Of a stretch of DNA of 64,000 nucleotides, positions 1-10,227 are shown piece by piece (the stretch's first letter is position 1; every line of letters begins with the position of its first letter). The translations under genes and the position numbers were made by a program. The stretch lies in assembly GCF_018739885.1 (NCBI RefSeq), contig NZ_JADOES010000020.1, forward strand, positions 1 through 64,000. Reading direction: 5' to 3'. The notes under the pieces are model-generated. The model was not told the DNA's origin. It ran no database searches and saw only the letters and a list, made by a program, of their open reading frames with translations. The DNA is from Leptothoe spongobia TAU-MAC 1115. GTDB taxonomy: Bacteria > Cyanobacteriota > Cyanobacteriia > Phormidesmidales > Phormidesmidaceae.

Positions 1-59
1 TTGAAATCACTATGATAGTAGTACAATCCCTGCCATATCAGGCGTTCATGCCTTATTTG

Positions 60-1007
60 TCATACTGAGAATTGCTGTTGATTTAGCACATGGGTGTAAA
101 TCATTGTTGTTTTTACATCTTTATGGCCCAATAATTCTTGAATAGTGCGGATGTCGTAGCCATTTTGCAATAGATGGGTAGCAAAGCTATGGCGAAAGGT
201 ATGACAGCCTACACGCTTCTGAATTTTAGTCATCTGAACAGCTCGCTTAATGGCTCGTTGCAAACCACTTTCATGTAAATGATGACGACGGGCAATACCA
301 CTACGGGGATCTTTTGATAATCGACGAGATGGAAATACATATTGCCAAATCCATTGACGGTCAGCTCCTGCATACTTGCGTGCTAAAGCAAATGGTAGGT
401 GTACGGAACCATAGCCATGATCTAAATCATGCTGATGCAGGCGTTTGACATATTGCAGATGTAATTTGAGATCGTCAGTTAAAATTACAGGCAGCATCGT
501 GATGCGATTATTGCCACCTTTGGTATCCCGCACCACGATTTGTTTTTGGTTAAAGTCAAGATCTTTTATCCTCAGTCTTAAAGCCTCGTTTAAACGTAAA
601 CCACTGCCATAAAGAAGCTTAGCCACGAGTTGATATTCTCCTGACAGATTCTGAAGAATAGCTATTGCCTCTGCTGGAGTGAGTACAGTAGGCAAGTGTT
701 TTGGACGTTTTGCACGCACGGCGTCGATGTCCATACCCAGATCTTGCTTAAGGACATACCGATAGAGAAAAATAATGGCATTAAGAGCCTGGTTCTGGGT
801 AGAGGCTGCAACATTATTCACAGTCGCCAGATGAGTCAGAAATACTTCTAGCTCTTTAGCTCGCATCTCTGCCGGGTGGCGTTTATTGTGAAACAAAATG
901 TATCGACGAATCCAATAAACATAGGTTTGCTCAGTCCGATAAGAATAATGCTTCAGGCGAATATGATCCCGAACTTGATCCAGGAGCTTTCTGGGACGAG
1001 TTTCCAT
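60..1007 (-). CDS. Integron-type tyrosine recombinase (IntI-like)
   Basis: Site-specific DNA integrase of the tyrosine recombinase superfamily, 315 aa. The SAM-like N-terminal core-binding domain covers about residues 1-100 and the catalytic domain about 105-310. The expected catalytic residues are visible: R138 ([10 protein letters not shown]), H269 and R272 ([11 protein letters not shown]), H295 (LLGHKDV) and nucleophile Y304 (MIYTHV). A stretch near [19 protein letters not shown] matches the extra helix that separates integron integrases from XerC/XerD. The ATG at 1007 gives full family length. The gene is transcribed towards the left edge, and I see no attC sites or plus-strand cassettes to its right. 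It is either a solitary integrase or one end of an integron whose array lies outside the window. IntI-like identity is likely; activity is inferred from intact residues. Confidence 0.88.
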   Translation of the reverse strand: METRPRKLLDQVRDHIRLKHYSYRTEQTYVYWIRRYILFHNKRHPAEMRAKELEVFLTHLATVNNVAASTQNQALNAIIFLYRYVLKQDLGMDIDAVRAKRPKHLPTVLTPAEAIAILQNLSGEYQLVAKLLYGSGLRLNEALRLRIKDLDFNQKQIVVRDTKGGNNRITMLPVILTDDLKLHLQYVKRLHQHDLDHGYGSVHLPFALARKYAGADRQWIWQYVFPSRRLSKDPRSGIARRHHLHESGLQRAIKRAVQMTKIQKRVGCHTFRHSFATHLLQNGYDIRTIQELLGHKDVKTTMIYTHVLNQQQFSV

Positions 1008-1131
1008 TGATGGTAGATACAGAACACATGTATCATTTTTTACTCGTTTCCATCAGTTTCTACGATAGGTGTTCCACTGCCAAAAATCGACTGGCGAGAA
1101 CTCTATCTCAAGCAGGGCAGTGGTTTTAGCC

Positions 1132-4100
1132 TTAAGCTATTTGAATTGCACAGGTAGAAATATTCCACACAAAAAGAGACCGATTATCGCCTACGGAGGC
1201 GAGAGATTGCCCATCAGGACTAAAAACCACACTGCGGATGCCGGAGCCTTGACCTTCTAGTGTGGTTAGCAACGTGCCGTCCAGCTTCCACAGTTTAGCG
1301 GTCTCATCCACACTGGCAGTCGTCACAAAGGTATCGTCAGGGCTGAAAGCAACTCCCCAAACGGCGGCCTGATGTCCTTCTAGGGTACTTAACAAGGTGC
1401 CATCCGTCTGCCAAATTTTTGCCTTCGAATCGCCGTTGCCAGTGATCAGCAGAGTGCCGTCATGGCTAAAGGCAACTCGCCAAACGGTAGCATCATGTTC
1501 TAGGGTCTGTAGCAGCGTCCCATCGGTACTCCAAAGCCGTACAGTACTATCGTTGCTTGCAGACGCAAACTGGGTGCCATCGGGACTATAGGCAATATCT
1601 CGAATGGGGGCTGAATGCCCTGACCAGCGCCTGACCAGGGTGCCATCAACGTTCCAGTGATAGAGGTGCCCCGTGGCAGTCCCCGTCACAATCTCCTGAC
1701 CATTGGGATGCCAATCAGTGGCCAACACAGCTTTATCGTGACCGCTGTAGGTCTGCAGTAATGTTCCGTCCATGCTCCAGCGTTTGAGCGTGGTATCTTC
1801 AGAAACAGATAAAAATTGTTCTGCTTGGGGATGACGGGCCAGGTTCATCACAACAGATTGATGGGCCTGAATCACACGCCGAGTAAAGCTATCTAGATTA
1901 AATAGAATAATTTGATTGTTGATATCGCCCATGACTAAGGTCTTACCATCGTGGCTATAGAGAGCTTTGAGCACCACGCCGCTGACATCATAAAAAGACT
2001 GCCGGAAGGGATTATTAGTCTGCCAAAGTCTCACGACCTTATCTGCTCCACTAGACGCAATGGTTTGGCCATCGGGACTAACGGTTACGCCCCATACACC
2101 TGCCTGATGTCCCTTGAGGATATCCAGAAGGATGCCATTATTGCTCCAGATAGAGAGGGTTTTGTCTAAACTGGCACTGACAAGCTGCTGCCCATCGGGG
2201 CTAAAGGCTAATGTTCGAATGGGAGCTTCATGGTAATTGAGGGTATGGAGCAGGCTGCCATCTGTCTGCCAGAGGTTGATTTGGCCATTCTGATTGCCCG
2301 TTGCCAATAGTTCACCATCGGGGCTGTAGGCGACTGATCGGATAGGATCCTGGTGTTCCAGGGTATGGAGCAGTTGACCATTGGGGTGCCACAGAGTCAC
2401 CATGCCGTTGTTGCTACCAATGGCAATTTGGTTCCCCTGTGGGCTGTAAGCCAGACTACATATACCCGGCAAAGTGCCGCCAGAGTCAAGGTTACGAATA
2501 AAGGTGCCATCACGCTGCCACAATTCTGCCTCTCCAGCTTGGCCACAGGCTGCCAGAGTTTGACCGTCAGGGCTAAAATCCAGCCCCCAGATATTCTCAA
2601 TCTGACTGTTGATCACCTGCTTTGGGGTGCCATCGGTCGTCCAGAGCCGAATTGTGCCATCATCGCCTGCAGAGGCCAGTAGGGAACCGGTAGGACTAAA
2701 TTTAACTTGACTAATAGTCGATGTGTGTCCCTCTAGACTGGCTAGCATCACTCCCGCTGGATTCCACAGATGAATTTTTTTGTCTACCCCAGCCGTTGCC
2801 AACCGCTGGCCGTTAGGGCTAAAGCTGGTCGTCGTTACAGTAGCCTGATGGCCATCCAGTCGATTTTGTTGCCGAATATCGAGGAGTAATTGCTCTGTTA
2901 TCTTGCTGGCCTGGGTTTGGAGCGTTGGGTCGGTGTTCCAGAGCTTTTGGACCCGCCGCTGTCCACGAATGGCTTCAATCAACGCGGCAAAGGACTGATC
3001 TGAGGCAAACAGCGCCTGGGCAGAACGTACAATGGCCTGGGCTTCGCTGACGGCTGAGCGCCGGTATTGCTGCCAGGCAAAGATACCTAAACTGGTGGTC
3101 ACTAACAGGGCCAGGCTAACACCCCCTAGCAACCACCGCTGTTCTTTGCTGCGTCGTTGTTCGATGGCAAGTCGGGCTTCTACTTCCTGTAGACGATTAG
3201 CTTCGGCCTGGGTGAGGGACTCCTTAAGATTGAGATCTTGACTGGCGGCTAAATAGCGATAGTCCAGATCGCTCAGGGTTTGTTGTTTGGACCAGGTCAG
3301 GGCATTCTGTAAGGTCTGGCCCCGCAGCAGAGCGGACTCATCGGTAAACTCTGACGTTACCCAGGTGTTGAAACTCTGGTAATAGGGCCGCAGGCGATCG
3401 AGCTGACCCTGAATCCAATCGCTGGAGAAGATGGTGTGGTAAATGCGATTTTTGACTTGCAGCTGTCGGCGCTGCTGATTCACCAGGCCAGACAGCAGTA
3501 ATTCTGTTTGTTCTGGGCTACCGTCTAGGGAAATACTGTCCTGTTCTAAAATGCGCTGGTACAGTCCTAGCAAGCGAGGCGTACGCTGTTCGTCCATAAA
3601 CAGACGGTTGCGGATAGTGCGAAGATGTTCGGGATTATCCTGGGCCTCCCAGTATTTGATGATGTGTGTGTGTACCAGTTCCTTAATCCAGAGGATTTCT
3701 TCCCCTGGGGGAAAGTTTAAGTCCTCAGTCTGGGCGGTGTGTGCTACTAGCTGGCAAAGCTTTTGGGTGAGCAGGGGCTGACCGCCTGACCAATCTAAAA
3801 CGGCTTTGAGGATGGCTTCGGGTCGAGATACCTGGTCTTTGAAGCCAGCCATGAGGGGATAGGCTTCATCCAGTTGAAAATCTTGTAGGTCGATGGCACG
3901 GCCAATGTTGAAGGGGGTGCGTTTGCGATCGCGAATCAAATCCGACGGTGTGGCCACCCCAAACAACGCCCAAGTCAACCGATGATAGTCAGCCTGATTT
4001 TGTCGCTGTTCGTAGCAGGCGCGAATAAAGATAAAAAAGTCATTCACCGGAAACTCCAGATTGAGCACACTATCAATCTCGTCTACAAAAATAAATAGCC

Positions 4101-4503
4101 GAGTGTCGGGCAATAGTGCCAGAATTTCATCGATCAGTAACCGCAACTGCTGTACCGCAGGCAGTGTATCCCAGGTATTCCAGCGGGCTCGAATATCCAC
4201 CTTGCCCAGCAAGTCCAAATCCCGCAGGAGTTCCAGCATGACGCCGCGATACCACTGCTGGTGGGTCACCTCTTCGCTACCCAGCTGGGTCATATCTAAA
4301 TAGACACAGCGATGGCCCAGGTCTTCTAAGGTCTGCTGTGTGCGGGTCCTAAGGCTCGATTTACCCATCTGGCGAGCATTGAAGACATAGCAAAACTCAC
4401 CGGTCAGTAGCGCCTCATACAGCGTCTGGTCAGCTTGTCGCACCACGTAGGTTGCCGCATCAACGGATAAACTTCCTCCCACTTGATAGACAGACTGAAC
4501 CAT
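1132..4503 (-). CDS. AAA-like ATPase fused to 14 WD40 repeats
   Basis: A 1123-residue protein of a type common in multicellular cyanobacteria. Residues about 20-350 form an AAA-like/STAND-type ATPase domain (AAA_35-like) with Walker [11 protein letters not shown] at 41-50 and a Walker B-like [12 protein letters not shown] near 136-147. A single hydrophobic segment near 456-478 is likely a membrane anchor. From about 548 I count 14 WD40 units by eye, enough for two seven-bladed propellers. The start at 4503 has GGAG nine bases upstream. A signalling or scaffold role is inferred from architecture; no ligand or effector can be read from the sequence. It is monocistronic and separated from the integrase by about 120 bp. 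Confidence 0.9.
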   Translation of the reverse strand: MVQSVYQVGGSLSVDAATYVVRQADQTLYEALLTGEFCYVFNARQMGKSSLRTRTQQTLEDLGHRCVYLDMTQLGSEEVTHQQWYRGVMLELLRDLDLLGKVDIRARWNTWDTLPAVQQLRLLIDEILALLPDTRLFIFVDEIDSVLNLEFPVNDFFIFIRACYEQRQNQADYHRLTWALFGVATPSDLIRDRKRTPFNIGRAIDLQDFQLDEAYPLMAGFKDQVSRPEAILKAVLDWSGGQPLLTQKLCQLVAHTAQTEDLNFPPGEEILWIKELVHTHIIKYWEAQDNPEHLRTIRNRLFMDEQRTPRLLGLYQRILEQDSISLDGSPEQTELLLSGLVNQQRRQLQVKNRIYHTIFSSDWIQGQLDRLRPYYQSFNTWVTSEFTDESALLRGQTLQNALTWSKQQTLSDLDYRYLAASQDLNLKESLTQAEANRLQEVEARLAIEQRRSKEQRWLLGGVSLALLVTTSLGIFAWQQYRRSAVSEAQAIVRSAQALFASDQSFAALIEAIRGQRRVQKLWNTDPTLQTQASKITEQLLLDIRQQNRLDGHQATVTTTSFSPNGQRLATAGVDKKIHLWNPAGVMLASLEGHTSTISQVKFSPTGSLLASAGDDGTIRLWTTDGTPKQVINSQIENIWGLDFSPDGQTLAACGQAGEAELWQRDGTFIRNLDSGGTLPGICSLAYSPQGNQIAIGSNNGMVTLWHPNGQLLHTLEHQDPIRSVAYSPDGELLATGNQNGQINLWQTDGSLLHTLNYHEAPIRTLAFSPDGQQLVSASLDKTLSIWSNNGILLDILKGHQAGVWGVTVSPDGQTIASSGADKVVRLWQTNNPFRQSFYDVSGVVLKALYSHDGKTLVMGDINNQIILFNLDSFTRRVIQAHQSVVMNLARHPQAEQFLSVSEDTTLKRWSMDGTLLQTYSGHDKAVLATDWHPNGQEIVTGTATGHLYHWNVDGTLVRRWSGHSAPIRDIAYSPDGTQFASASNDSTVRLWSTDGTLLQTLEHDATVWRVAFSHDGTLLITGNGDSKAKIWQTDGTLLSTLEGHQAAVWGVAFSPDDTFVTTASVDETAKLWKLDGTLLTTLEGQGSGIRSVVFSPDGQSLASVGDNRSLFVWNISTCAIQIA

Positions 4504-4596
4504 AGTGGCATCTCCGATTTCGCCCCAACTGAAATAATTTAAGGCAAAAGTGTATCCGATGCTTTGATCGCTCAGCAGGAAATAAGTGAAGTCGGG

Positions 4597-5559
4597 TCAC
4601 GTAAAATCTGGCAGGATGTCATCGCCCAGACGTTTCAGGGTGGTCTCAATATCTGTCTGGTTAAAGCGCAAGTTTAGGGCCACATGATTCATGCCGATTT
4701 GTTCTAGCGATCGCAAATAGGCCCGTAAATGGTTTACCCCCAACCGAAATCCCAAATGGATAGGTTGGGGTGGGGTATCGGGGTCTTCTGTCAGATCCAC
4801 ATAAAGCGGTTGCATCATCGGCTTATCAGCACCGTCTACGACCTCAACCCGTGCCCGCCACTCACTAATGACGCGTGCTTGCACAGCTGTATTGCGGGGA
4901 TAGGTCATCCAGCCGTCCCCGTTCCGCGCGATCCAATCAGGGTCTTGCTGGCTACCGCCCGTAATCAGCAGCGGTAGCTTGCCAGATGTAGGTTTGGGCA
5001 GCATGTCTATCCCGCCATTAGGGCGACCAAACGCATTTTCAAACGAGGGCGAACGCTCACCCATATGTCTGATGTAATCAAAACTCTCTCGAAATGCAGC
5101 TCCGCGTTCTGGAAAGGGGAGATTAAGGGCCGGATACTCCTCTGGCCGGTCCCCCGACGCCACCCCCAGAATCAGCCGTCCACCTGAGAGCACATCAGCG
5201 GTCGCGGCGGCTTTGGCCACATGGGCTGGATGCCGTATTGGCAGAATGATACTGGCCACACCGAGGGCGATCTGCTTAGTTTGGCCCGCCAACAGTCCCA
5301 GATAAACAAAGGGATCGTAGGTCTGACCCGCATCCCCAAATGAGGGCACGTTGAAGGGTACGTCCCGTAACCAGACCGCTGAAAAACCAAGTGTTTCGGC
5401 CAGCTGAACCCGTTCAATGTGGCGCTCCAGGGTGGGCACCGGTCCCCTGGGATAGGACTCGATCGGGACCACCAGGCCAAGGCTTAACCGGTTTGGACGA
5501 AACACGGAGTTGTAGCCTCGATTAATGGGCTGAAATCCGATACCTTCTAAGGTTTTCAT
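4597..5559 (-). CDS. Luciferase-like monooxygenase (LLM class flavoprotein)
   Basis: A 320-residue TIM-barrel oxidoreductase of the bacterial luciferase superfamily, expected to use FMN or F420 with a small organic substrate. The N-terminal RLSLGLVVPIE strand, the GFSAVWLRDVPF segment and the ADVLSGGRLILGVASGD block are typical of the luciferase-type oxidoreductase subgroup related to BA3436. The ATG at 5557-5559 shares one base with the TAA of the upstream enoyl-CoA hydratase-like gene (TAATG), and AGGAG lies eight bases upstream, so the two are very likely translationally coupled. The substrate is unknown. Pairing with a crotonase suggests oxidation or breakdown of an acyl or aromatic compound, which is inference. 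Confidence 0.85.
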   Translation of the reverse strand: MKTLEGIGFQPINRGYNSVFRPNRLSLGLVVPIESYPRGPVPTLERHIERVQLAETLGFSAVWLRDVPFNVPSFGDAGQTYDPFVYLGLLAGQTKQIALGVASIILPIRHPAHVAKAAATADVLSGGRLILGVASGDRPEEYPALNLPFPERGAAFRESFDYIRHMGERSPSFENAFGRPNGGIDMLPKPTSGKLPLLITGGSQQDPDWIARNGDGWMTYPRNTAVQARVISEWRARVEVVDGADKPMMQPLYVDLTEDPDTPPQPIHLGFRLGVNHLRAYLRSLEQIGMNHVALNLRFNQTDIETTLKRLGDDILPDFT

Positions 5560-6404
5560 TAGTTAATCTCCTGAACACCAATGACCATCTCTTCCCAACC
5601 GCGTTGGTTGTTCATGTCGAACTGTGCACCATTTTCATCGGCCCAGGTAAAGCGTTTCAATGCGGGGGTTTGACTGGTTGCCTGGTAGAGCCAATAGGCC
5701 TCTTCCTGCAATGCTTCGTCAATGGGTTTGTCGATGGAGGCGTAGACGGTCTGTTTGCAGGCATTGATCGACTCGGCGGGCCACAGGGCGATGCGGTTGG
5801 CCAACGCTTCGACATACGGACCAATCTCTTCCGGGTCGAGGGCCTGGTTGATGGTGCCATAGGCCTCGGCCTGGTCGGCATCATAGTCTCTGGCACCCAG
5901 AACAATTTCCAGGGCCCGTCCCAGACCGATCTGACGTGCCATCCGCGATGCCCCACCACCGCAGGGCAGGATACCCATGGCCACTTCCATCTGCATGAAT
6001 TTTGCCTTGCCACGGGCGGCAAAGCGCATATCGCAGGCTAGGGCAAATTCGTGACCACCGCCACGGGCAAAGCCTTCAATCTTAGCAATGGTGGCCTGGG
6101 GTAGTTTACTGATGCGCTCCAGGACTACTTGCAAGTCGAGTAGTTTGACTTCGTTACGGGAGACTGCGATCGCGGACATATTCTTGAGAAAATTCGTGTC
6201 GGCATGGGCCACAAAAATTTCAGGATTGGCGGATTGAAACACAACCACCTTGACGTCGCGATCCGTTTCCAGCTTTTGGGCCAACATGGTTAGGTCGGCC
6301 AGCATTGGCAGTCCTTGAATATTGACCGGTGGATAGTCAAAGGTGACCCATGCCACTGCGTTTTCGATCTTAACGTTGAAAGTAGTGAAGTTGTCATAGT
6401 TCAT
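5559..6404 (-). CDS. Enoyl-CoA hydratase/isomerase family protein
   Basis: A 281-residue crotonase-fold protein. The oxyanion-hole region FARGGGHEFALACDMR and the following QMEVAMGILPCGGG keep glutamates at the two positions used by enoyl-CoA hydratases, so hydration or isomerisation of an acyl-CoA is plausible. It is the first gene of a two-gene operon and overlaps the LLM monooxygenase by one base at its stop. The ATG at 6404 gives the usual family length, with a GGAGATACCCC leader just upstream. The family is catalytically diverse (hydratase, isomerase, dehalogenase, decarboxylase), so the reaction cannot be assigned. Confidence 0.85.
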   Translation of the reverse strand: MNYDNFTTFNVKIENAVAWVTFDYPPVNIQGLPMLADLTMLAQKLETDRDVKVVVFQSANPEIFVAHADTNFLKNMSAIAVSRNEVKLLDLQVVLERISKLPQATIAKIEGFARGGGHEFALACDMRFAARGKAKFMQMEVAMGILPCGGGASRMARQIGLGRALEIVLGARDYDADQAEAYGTINQALDPEEIGPYVEALANRIALWPAESINACKQTVYASIDKPIDEALQEEAYWLYQATSQTPALKRFTWADENGAQFDMNNQRGWEEMVIGVQEIN

Positions 6405-6491
6405 GGGGTATCTCCTGGGTTTGTTGAATGATTAAGGTGTGGTGCTTTACATAGCACCTGCGGTGACGGGTTGAGGTTATGGATGGCAAGC

Positions 6492-7505
6492 TCACCGGCT
6501 AAAACCGTCCAAAACAGTCTTGCCGATAGCGACTCCACTCTCTTGAAATTCATGGGCAGAGCGCAGATTTTCCACGTTCAAGGCACCGCCATGTTTGTTA
6601 ACAGTCGAGATCAGCGTGCCACTATCGAGCAGGTCAGCAACCTGGTTCAACAGCCTATGCTGCTCATCCATATCCTCCATCTGGAACATGGAACGGGCGA
6701 ACATAAACTCCCAACTCAATGAGAGTGCTTTGCTTTTGAGTGGAACAACATCGAGAGACTTGGGATCGTCAATCAGGGCAATGTGACCACGCGGTTTAAT
6801 TAATGTTCGAATCGACTCAAAGTGACTGTCAGTATGTGTGAGTGAGGCAACATATCGTGGGGCAATACCCAGCGCCTTCATCTCCTCGTCAAGTGGATTG
6901 CGGTGGTTGACAACCTGATCTGCACCCATCTTTTCAACCCAGGTGCGTGTATCATCACGCGACGCCGTCGCAATAACGTTCAGACCAGTCAACTTCTTCG
7001 CCAACTGAATCAAAATTGACCCCACACCACCAGCGCCGCCGATCACCAGCAGGGCTTCGCCTGTCCCTTCACCCTCTTTCAGACCAAAGCTATCGAACAG
7101 GATTTCCCAAGCCGTAATCGTCGTCAAAGGCATGCCCGCAGCTTCAGCGAAATCAAGGGATGATGGTTTGCGACCGACAATGCGCTCATCGACAACCTGA
7201 AACTCGGCATTGGTGCCAGGACGAGTAATATCGCCCGCGTAGAACACCTCGTCGCCAGGTCGGAACCGTGTAGTTTCCGAACCGACTGCTTTTACAATGC
7301 CAGCGGCATCAAAACCAAGAATGCGAGGCCCACCTTCTGGCTGCATACTGGCGCGCACTTTGACGTCGACCGGATTGACCGAGATGCCGCGCACTTCCAC
7401 CAACAGGTCGTTTGGACCAGGCTTCGGTATATCCGTTTCAAATTCGATCAGGGCGTTTTCTGCTGATATTGGACCTGCATCCCGATAACCAATCGCTTTC
7501 ATCAT
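6492..7505 (-). CDS. Zinc-less MDR alcohol dehydrogenase / quinone oxidoreductase-like
   Basis: A 337-residue medium-chain dehydrogenase/reductase. The N-terminal GroES-like domain begins [14 protein letters not shown], followed by a Rossmann domain with [17 protein letters not shown] for NADP(H). The cysteine-rich catalytic and structural zinc sites are absent, placing it with the zinc-type alcohol dehydrogenase-like or quinone oxidoreductase group (compare TIGR02817). The open frame extends further upstream, but AAGGAGG ends six bases before the ATG at 7505, which fixes that start. It is divergent from the LysR gene at 7710, which probably regulates it. Likely substrates are quinones, enones or other reactive carbonyls. 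Confidence 0.85.
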   Translation of the reverse strand: MMKAIGYRDAGPISAENALIEFETDIPKPGPNDLLVEVRGISVNPVDVKVRASMQPEGGPRILGFDAAGIVKAVGSETTRFRPGDEVFYAGDITRPGTNAEFQVVDERIVGRKPSSLDFAEAAGMPLTTITAWEILFDSFGLKEGEGTGEALLVIGGAGGVGSILIQLAKKLTGLNVIATASRDDTRTWVEKMGADQVVNHRNPLDEEMKALGIAPRYVASLTHTDSHFESIRTLIKPRGHIALIDDPKSLDVVPLKSKALSLSWEFMFARSMFQMEDMDEQHRLLNQVADLLDSGTLISTVNKHGGALNVENLRSAHEFQESGVAIGKTVLDGFSR

Positions 7506-7541
7506 TGATGCCTCCTTTCGATTTGTGGGAGCGTTACTAGC

Positions 7542-7610
7542 ATGATAATCATTTGTGTAAAAAAGATAATCAGGCTTGCTGCGAAATGATAATTCGGATA
7601 TTTTTGATAA
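7542..7610. promoter_or_regulatory. GATAA-repeat cluster between adh and lysR
   Basis: Four related elements lie in the 204-bp divergent interval: ATGATAATCAT at 7542-7552 (dyad ATGAT-A-ATCAT), AAGATAATCA at 7563, ATGATAATTC at 7586 and TTGATAA at 7604. The first three are about 21 and 23 bp apart, close to two helical turns, as expected for sites bound cooperatively on one DNA face. They are plausible LysR operators controlling both divergent promoters. The surrounding DNA is AT-rich, so some of the repetition may be chance. Confidence 0.4.
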
Positions 7611-7709
7611 ATGGATAGTAGCGATTGCTGATTTATGGAACAATAAACCGGTCTAGAGCCTTGGCCATCTATCGATATCTCAGCGCTAAAGTCATCCCGA
7701 GGATCAGCA

Positions 7710-8597
7710 ATGCCGGATATTCTGTCGCTCCGTTTATTTCTGAGAATTGCAGCGCTCGGCGGGATTGCGGCGGCAGCGCAGGATCTCTCCCTTTCACCGG
7801 CAAGTGCTAGTGCCCGTCTGGTCAAACTCGAAGAAACGGTTGGCTTTCGTTTATTCAACAGAACCACCCGAGCCGTCTCCTTGACAACCGATGGCGACGC
7901 GTTTTTGCCCTACGTGCAACAGATGATAGAAACGCTAGAAACCGGTCTCAGTGCAGTCAGGGGGCAGGGGGCAGATGCTGAAGGTTTACTAAGAATAACC
8001 ATGCCTGGCTCCTTTGGACGGATGTATATCATGCCTACATTGGCCGACTTTCACGCTCGCCATCCGCGCGTTAGCCTTGATTTACGACTATCGGACGCTG
8101 TCCTGGATGTTGTTGAAGGGGCCTATGATCTGATTATTCGCAATGCCCCGTTGGCCGATAGCGGTCTGATTATGCGAAAGTTAGCCTCGGATCGGCGGCT
8201 TCTCGTGGCCTCTCCTGCCTATCTTAAACGCTATGGTTCTCCTTCAACGCCTGATGATCTCGCAGAGCATCAATGTGTCAGCCTGGCCGAATATACTAAG
8301 TGGAAGTTTGAAAACGGTCAGACTATTAGTGTTCCACACTCGTTTGTGGTCAACGATGGTGAAGCACTGCGCACAATGCTCGAACAGGGAATGGGCATTG
8401 GCATCAAGTCAATCTGGAATGCCAGCGAAAGTTTGAAATCCGGTTTACTTGTTGAGGTAATGCCGGATTTCCCACTGGCTATAGATGTCTCCATATGGCT
8501 GCTTTATCCAAGTCGCCGGATCATTGCACCGAAAGTTCATGCCATGATTGATTTTTTACTCGAACGGTTCCAGCCTGTGCCGCCATGGGAGTGTTAG
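7710..8597 (+). CDS. LysR family transcriptional regulator
   Basis: A 295-residue LTTR. The winged helix-turn-helix spans about residues 5-65 (LRLFLRIAALGGIAAAAQDL, then SARLVKLEETVGFRLFNRTT), and the periplasmic-binding-like effector domain spans about 90-290. The ATG at 7710 begins MPDILSLRLFLR, the usual position for this family. It is transcribed away from the MDR dehydrogenase gene, the classic arrangement for a LysR regulator and its target. The effector is unknown. The gene ends ten bases before a 37-bp sequence repeated elsewhere in the window. Confidence 0.9.
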   Translation: MPDILSLRLFLRIAALGGIAAAAQDLSLSPASASARLVKLEETVGFRLFNRTTRAVSLTTDGDAFLPYVQQMIETLETGLSAVRGQGADAEGLLRITMPGSFGRMYIMPTLADFHARHPRVSLDLRLSDAVLDVVEGAYDLIIRNAPLADSGLIMRKLASDRRLLVASPAYLKRYGSPSTPDDLAEHQCVSLAEYTKWKFENGQTISVPHSFVVNDGEALRTMLEQGMGIGIKSIWNASESLKSGLLVEVMPDFPLAIDVSIWLLYPSRRIIAPKVHAMIDFLLERFQPVPPWEC

Positions 8598-8607
8598 AAA
8601 AGCAGGA

Positions 8608-8644
8608 AAGGAGTTAGTGGTTAGTCGTCGGTAGTTAGTCCCTG
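8608..8644. repeat. 37-bp interspersed repeat, copy 1
   Basis: Begins AAGGAGTTAGTGGTTAGTCG and ends TAGTCCCTG. An identical 37-bp copy lies at 26350-26386. This copy sits between the convergent lysR and YHS genes, with short GCAGG/CCTGC arms around it. It is composed of GTTAGT-like sub-repeats. It is noncoding; a repeat-family or transcript-end role is possible. Confidence 0.8.
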
Positions 8645-8650
8645 CCTTGT

Positions 8651-9040
8651 TCATACAAAATCGCCTTTTGCCCAGGCAGCATCGGCATTGTTTTTCATTG
8701 TGGTTTCGTCAGCTTCCCATTGAGGTTTGGTGTTACCACCTTCTCCGTTGTAAAAGAGGTATAGCTTGTTGTCAGTAACTTTGTAGGTCTCCGGATTGAC
8801 GGGAACAAGCTTACCTTCAGAAACGGCAACAGCACAGAAACCACCGTATTGGGGCACATAGGCTTCAGGATCAGCTTCAAATTTGGCCTTGTTTTCAGCA
8901 TTGGCGAAGTAATAGGTGGCCTCGCCATAGGTAGCTGCAATGTCGGGATTGCCAGGTAGTGGTTGATCCACAAAGTAGGAAACTGGATCATAGCCATTGA
9001 TGGCAACGTTTTGTTCGGTTAGATTAATAGGATGGGACAT
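8651..9040 (-). CDS. YHS domain protein, cytoplasmic
   Basis: A 129-residue protein built around a YHS-like domain (INGYDPVSYF, then YYFANAENKAKFEADPEAYV and PQYGGFCAVAVSEG). YHS domains occur in metal-handling proteins and often carry one conserved cysteine, here in GGFCAVAV. There is no signal peptide. The open frame extends 15 codons further upstream, but AGGAG seven bases before the ATG at 9040 supports the shorter start. A secreted relative with a Cys-repeat arm is at 60719-61528. Metal or haem binding is inferred from the family. Confidence 0.8.
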   Translation of the reverse strand: MSHPINLTEQNVAINGYDPVSYFVDQPLPGNPDIAATYGEATYYFANAENKAKFEADPEAYVPQYGGFCAVAVSEGKLVPVNPETYKVTDNKLYLFYNGEGGNTKPQWEADETTMKNNADAAWAKGDFV

Positions 9041-9170
9041 GGTTAATCTCCTGGACCAAACGGTCCTATAGTGTAAATATTTCAACGCTAATTTGCTGAT
9101 GATAGCTGCTGATTAAGCCAGCGGTTCATCCAATTGGCCTTATGAGACGTTGCGACGAGTCTCTTCAACG

Positions 9171-10139
9171 TCAGCTAGCCCAAGGACCTGTTTTTTTGAG
9201 AAAAGGGGATTGTTCTGGAACGGACCAACTCAATGGCAGACTACCTTCAACGTATACCCCTCGATGGAGATAAAACTTCAGCAGGCGTTCGGCACCGGGG
9301 TAGCAAGCAATATCAGGATCGTCATCCCAGATCACCTCGGCCCGTCCAGTTAGATACAACAGGTTGCCCTTTTCAAAATCGATGAACAGTAACCCGGCAC
9401 GAGGATTGACTTCAATATTGCCAAATGTATTAAAGATGCAGTTGCCTGCAAAGTCCGGTATTGTTAGGGTATTGCCATCGACTCGAACAAAACCGAGGGA
9501 TCCCCCTCGATGGGAAACATCCACACCGTTGGTAACATCCGCCTCGTTATCCAGGTAAGCCGTAGCAATGAAAAGAGTATCCGCTGCCGCGATCACATCA
9601 CGTTTGACACTATCTAGCATGGTGAAGGCATAGACAGGCTTAGCCGTATTGCTATCGAAGTTTTGGAGGTTAAACTGTCGCGCCTGAATATATTTGGGGC
9701 AGTTGCCAAAGCTTTGCTCCACCGTCACTGAAAACCCATCTGGGGTAATTTCACTCACCACACCATTGACCCGATTGCGACGACGGGTGTGCAGCTCGAT
9801 GCCGAGGCAGCCAACCTTGCTACCAATGGCGAGATTTTGGGCTAGGGGATCACTAAACAGGGGCTGGGCGGCGATGTGCAGTGTCCGATCGTCCGGCGTG
9901 GAGACAAATCCAGGTTCGCCCACCACAATCGACGCCCAAGGATTGCCCTCGGCATCGACCGTGCCGACCAGGAAGTGGGGAAGTTGAGCATAAAATTGGC
10001 GATGTTGCTCAGGCAAGAACTCGCGAATTACTTTTCGCCCTACAACTTCCATGCGATCGCGCGCACCCAACCTTGTCTGAACAGTTTGTTCTCCTGGGTG
10101 GAAGGGAGAACCGTCTTTTTGCCAACCGGGAATGGGCAT
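9171..10139 (-). CDS. Pyridoxamine 5'-phosphate oxidase-like flavoprotein
   Basis: A 322-residue protein with PNPOx-like split-barrel features: an N-terminal half with FLVGTVDAEGNPWASIVVG and a second half with RGGSLGFVRVDGNTLTIPDF followed by NPRAGLLFIDFEKGNLLYLTG. Proteins of this length in bacteria are annotated as flavin-nucleotide-binding PPOX-class oxidoreductases. The start MPIPGWQKDGSPF at 10139 is preceded by AAGGAG at about nine bases; a longer frame to 10187 lacks such support. It lies downstream of the VOC pseudogene on the same strand and may once have formed an operon with it. The physiological substrate is unknown. Confidence 0.8.
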   Translation of the reverse strand: MPIPGWQKDGSPFHPGEQTVQTRLGARDRMEVVGRKVIREFLPEQHRQFYAQLPHFLVGTVDAEGNPWASIVVGEPGFVSTPDDRTLHIAAQPLFSDPLAQNLAIGSKVGCLGIELHTRRRNRVNGVVSEITPDGFSVTVEQSFGNCPKYIQARQFNLQNFDSNTAKPVYAFTMLDSVKRDVIAAADTLFIATAYLDNEADVTNGVDVSHRGGSLGFVRVDGNTLTIPDFAGNCIFNTFGNIEVNPRAGLLFIDFEKGNLLYLTGRAEVIWDDDPDIACYPGAERLLKFYLHRGVYVEGSLPLSWSVPEQSPFLKKTGPWAS

Positions 10140-10227
10140 AGGGATAAGCTCCTTTAAAGAAAATAGGAGAGATATAGCAAACATCACGCTTGGATATGTG
10201 TGCCTGATGTTTGCGCATACATTGAGG

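Noticed and set aside
1062..1160. Plus-strand protein-like stretch (VPLPKIDWRELYLKQGSG) between the integrase and the WD40 gene
   Set aside because: About 30 codons with no start and no recognised family; could be a relic, but it cannot be separated from chance.
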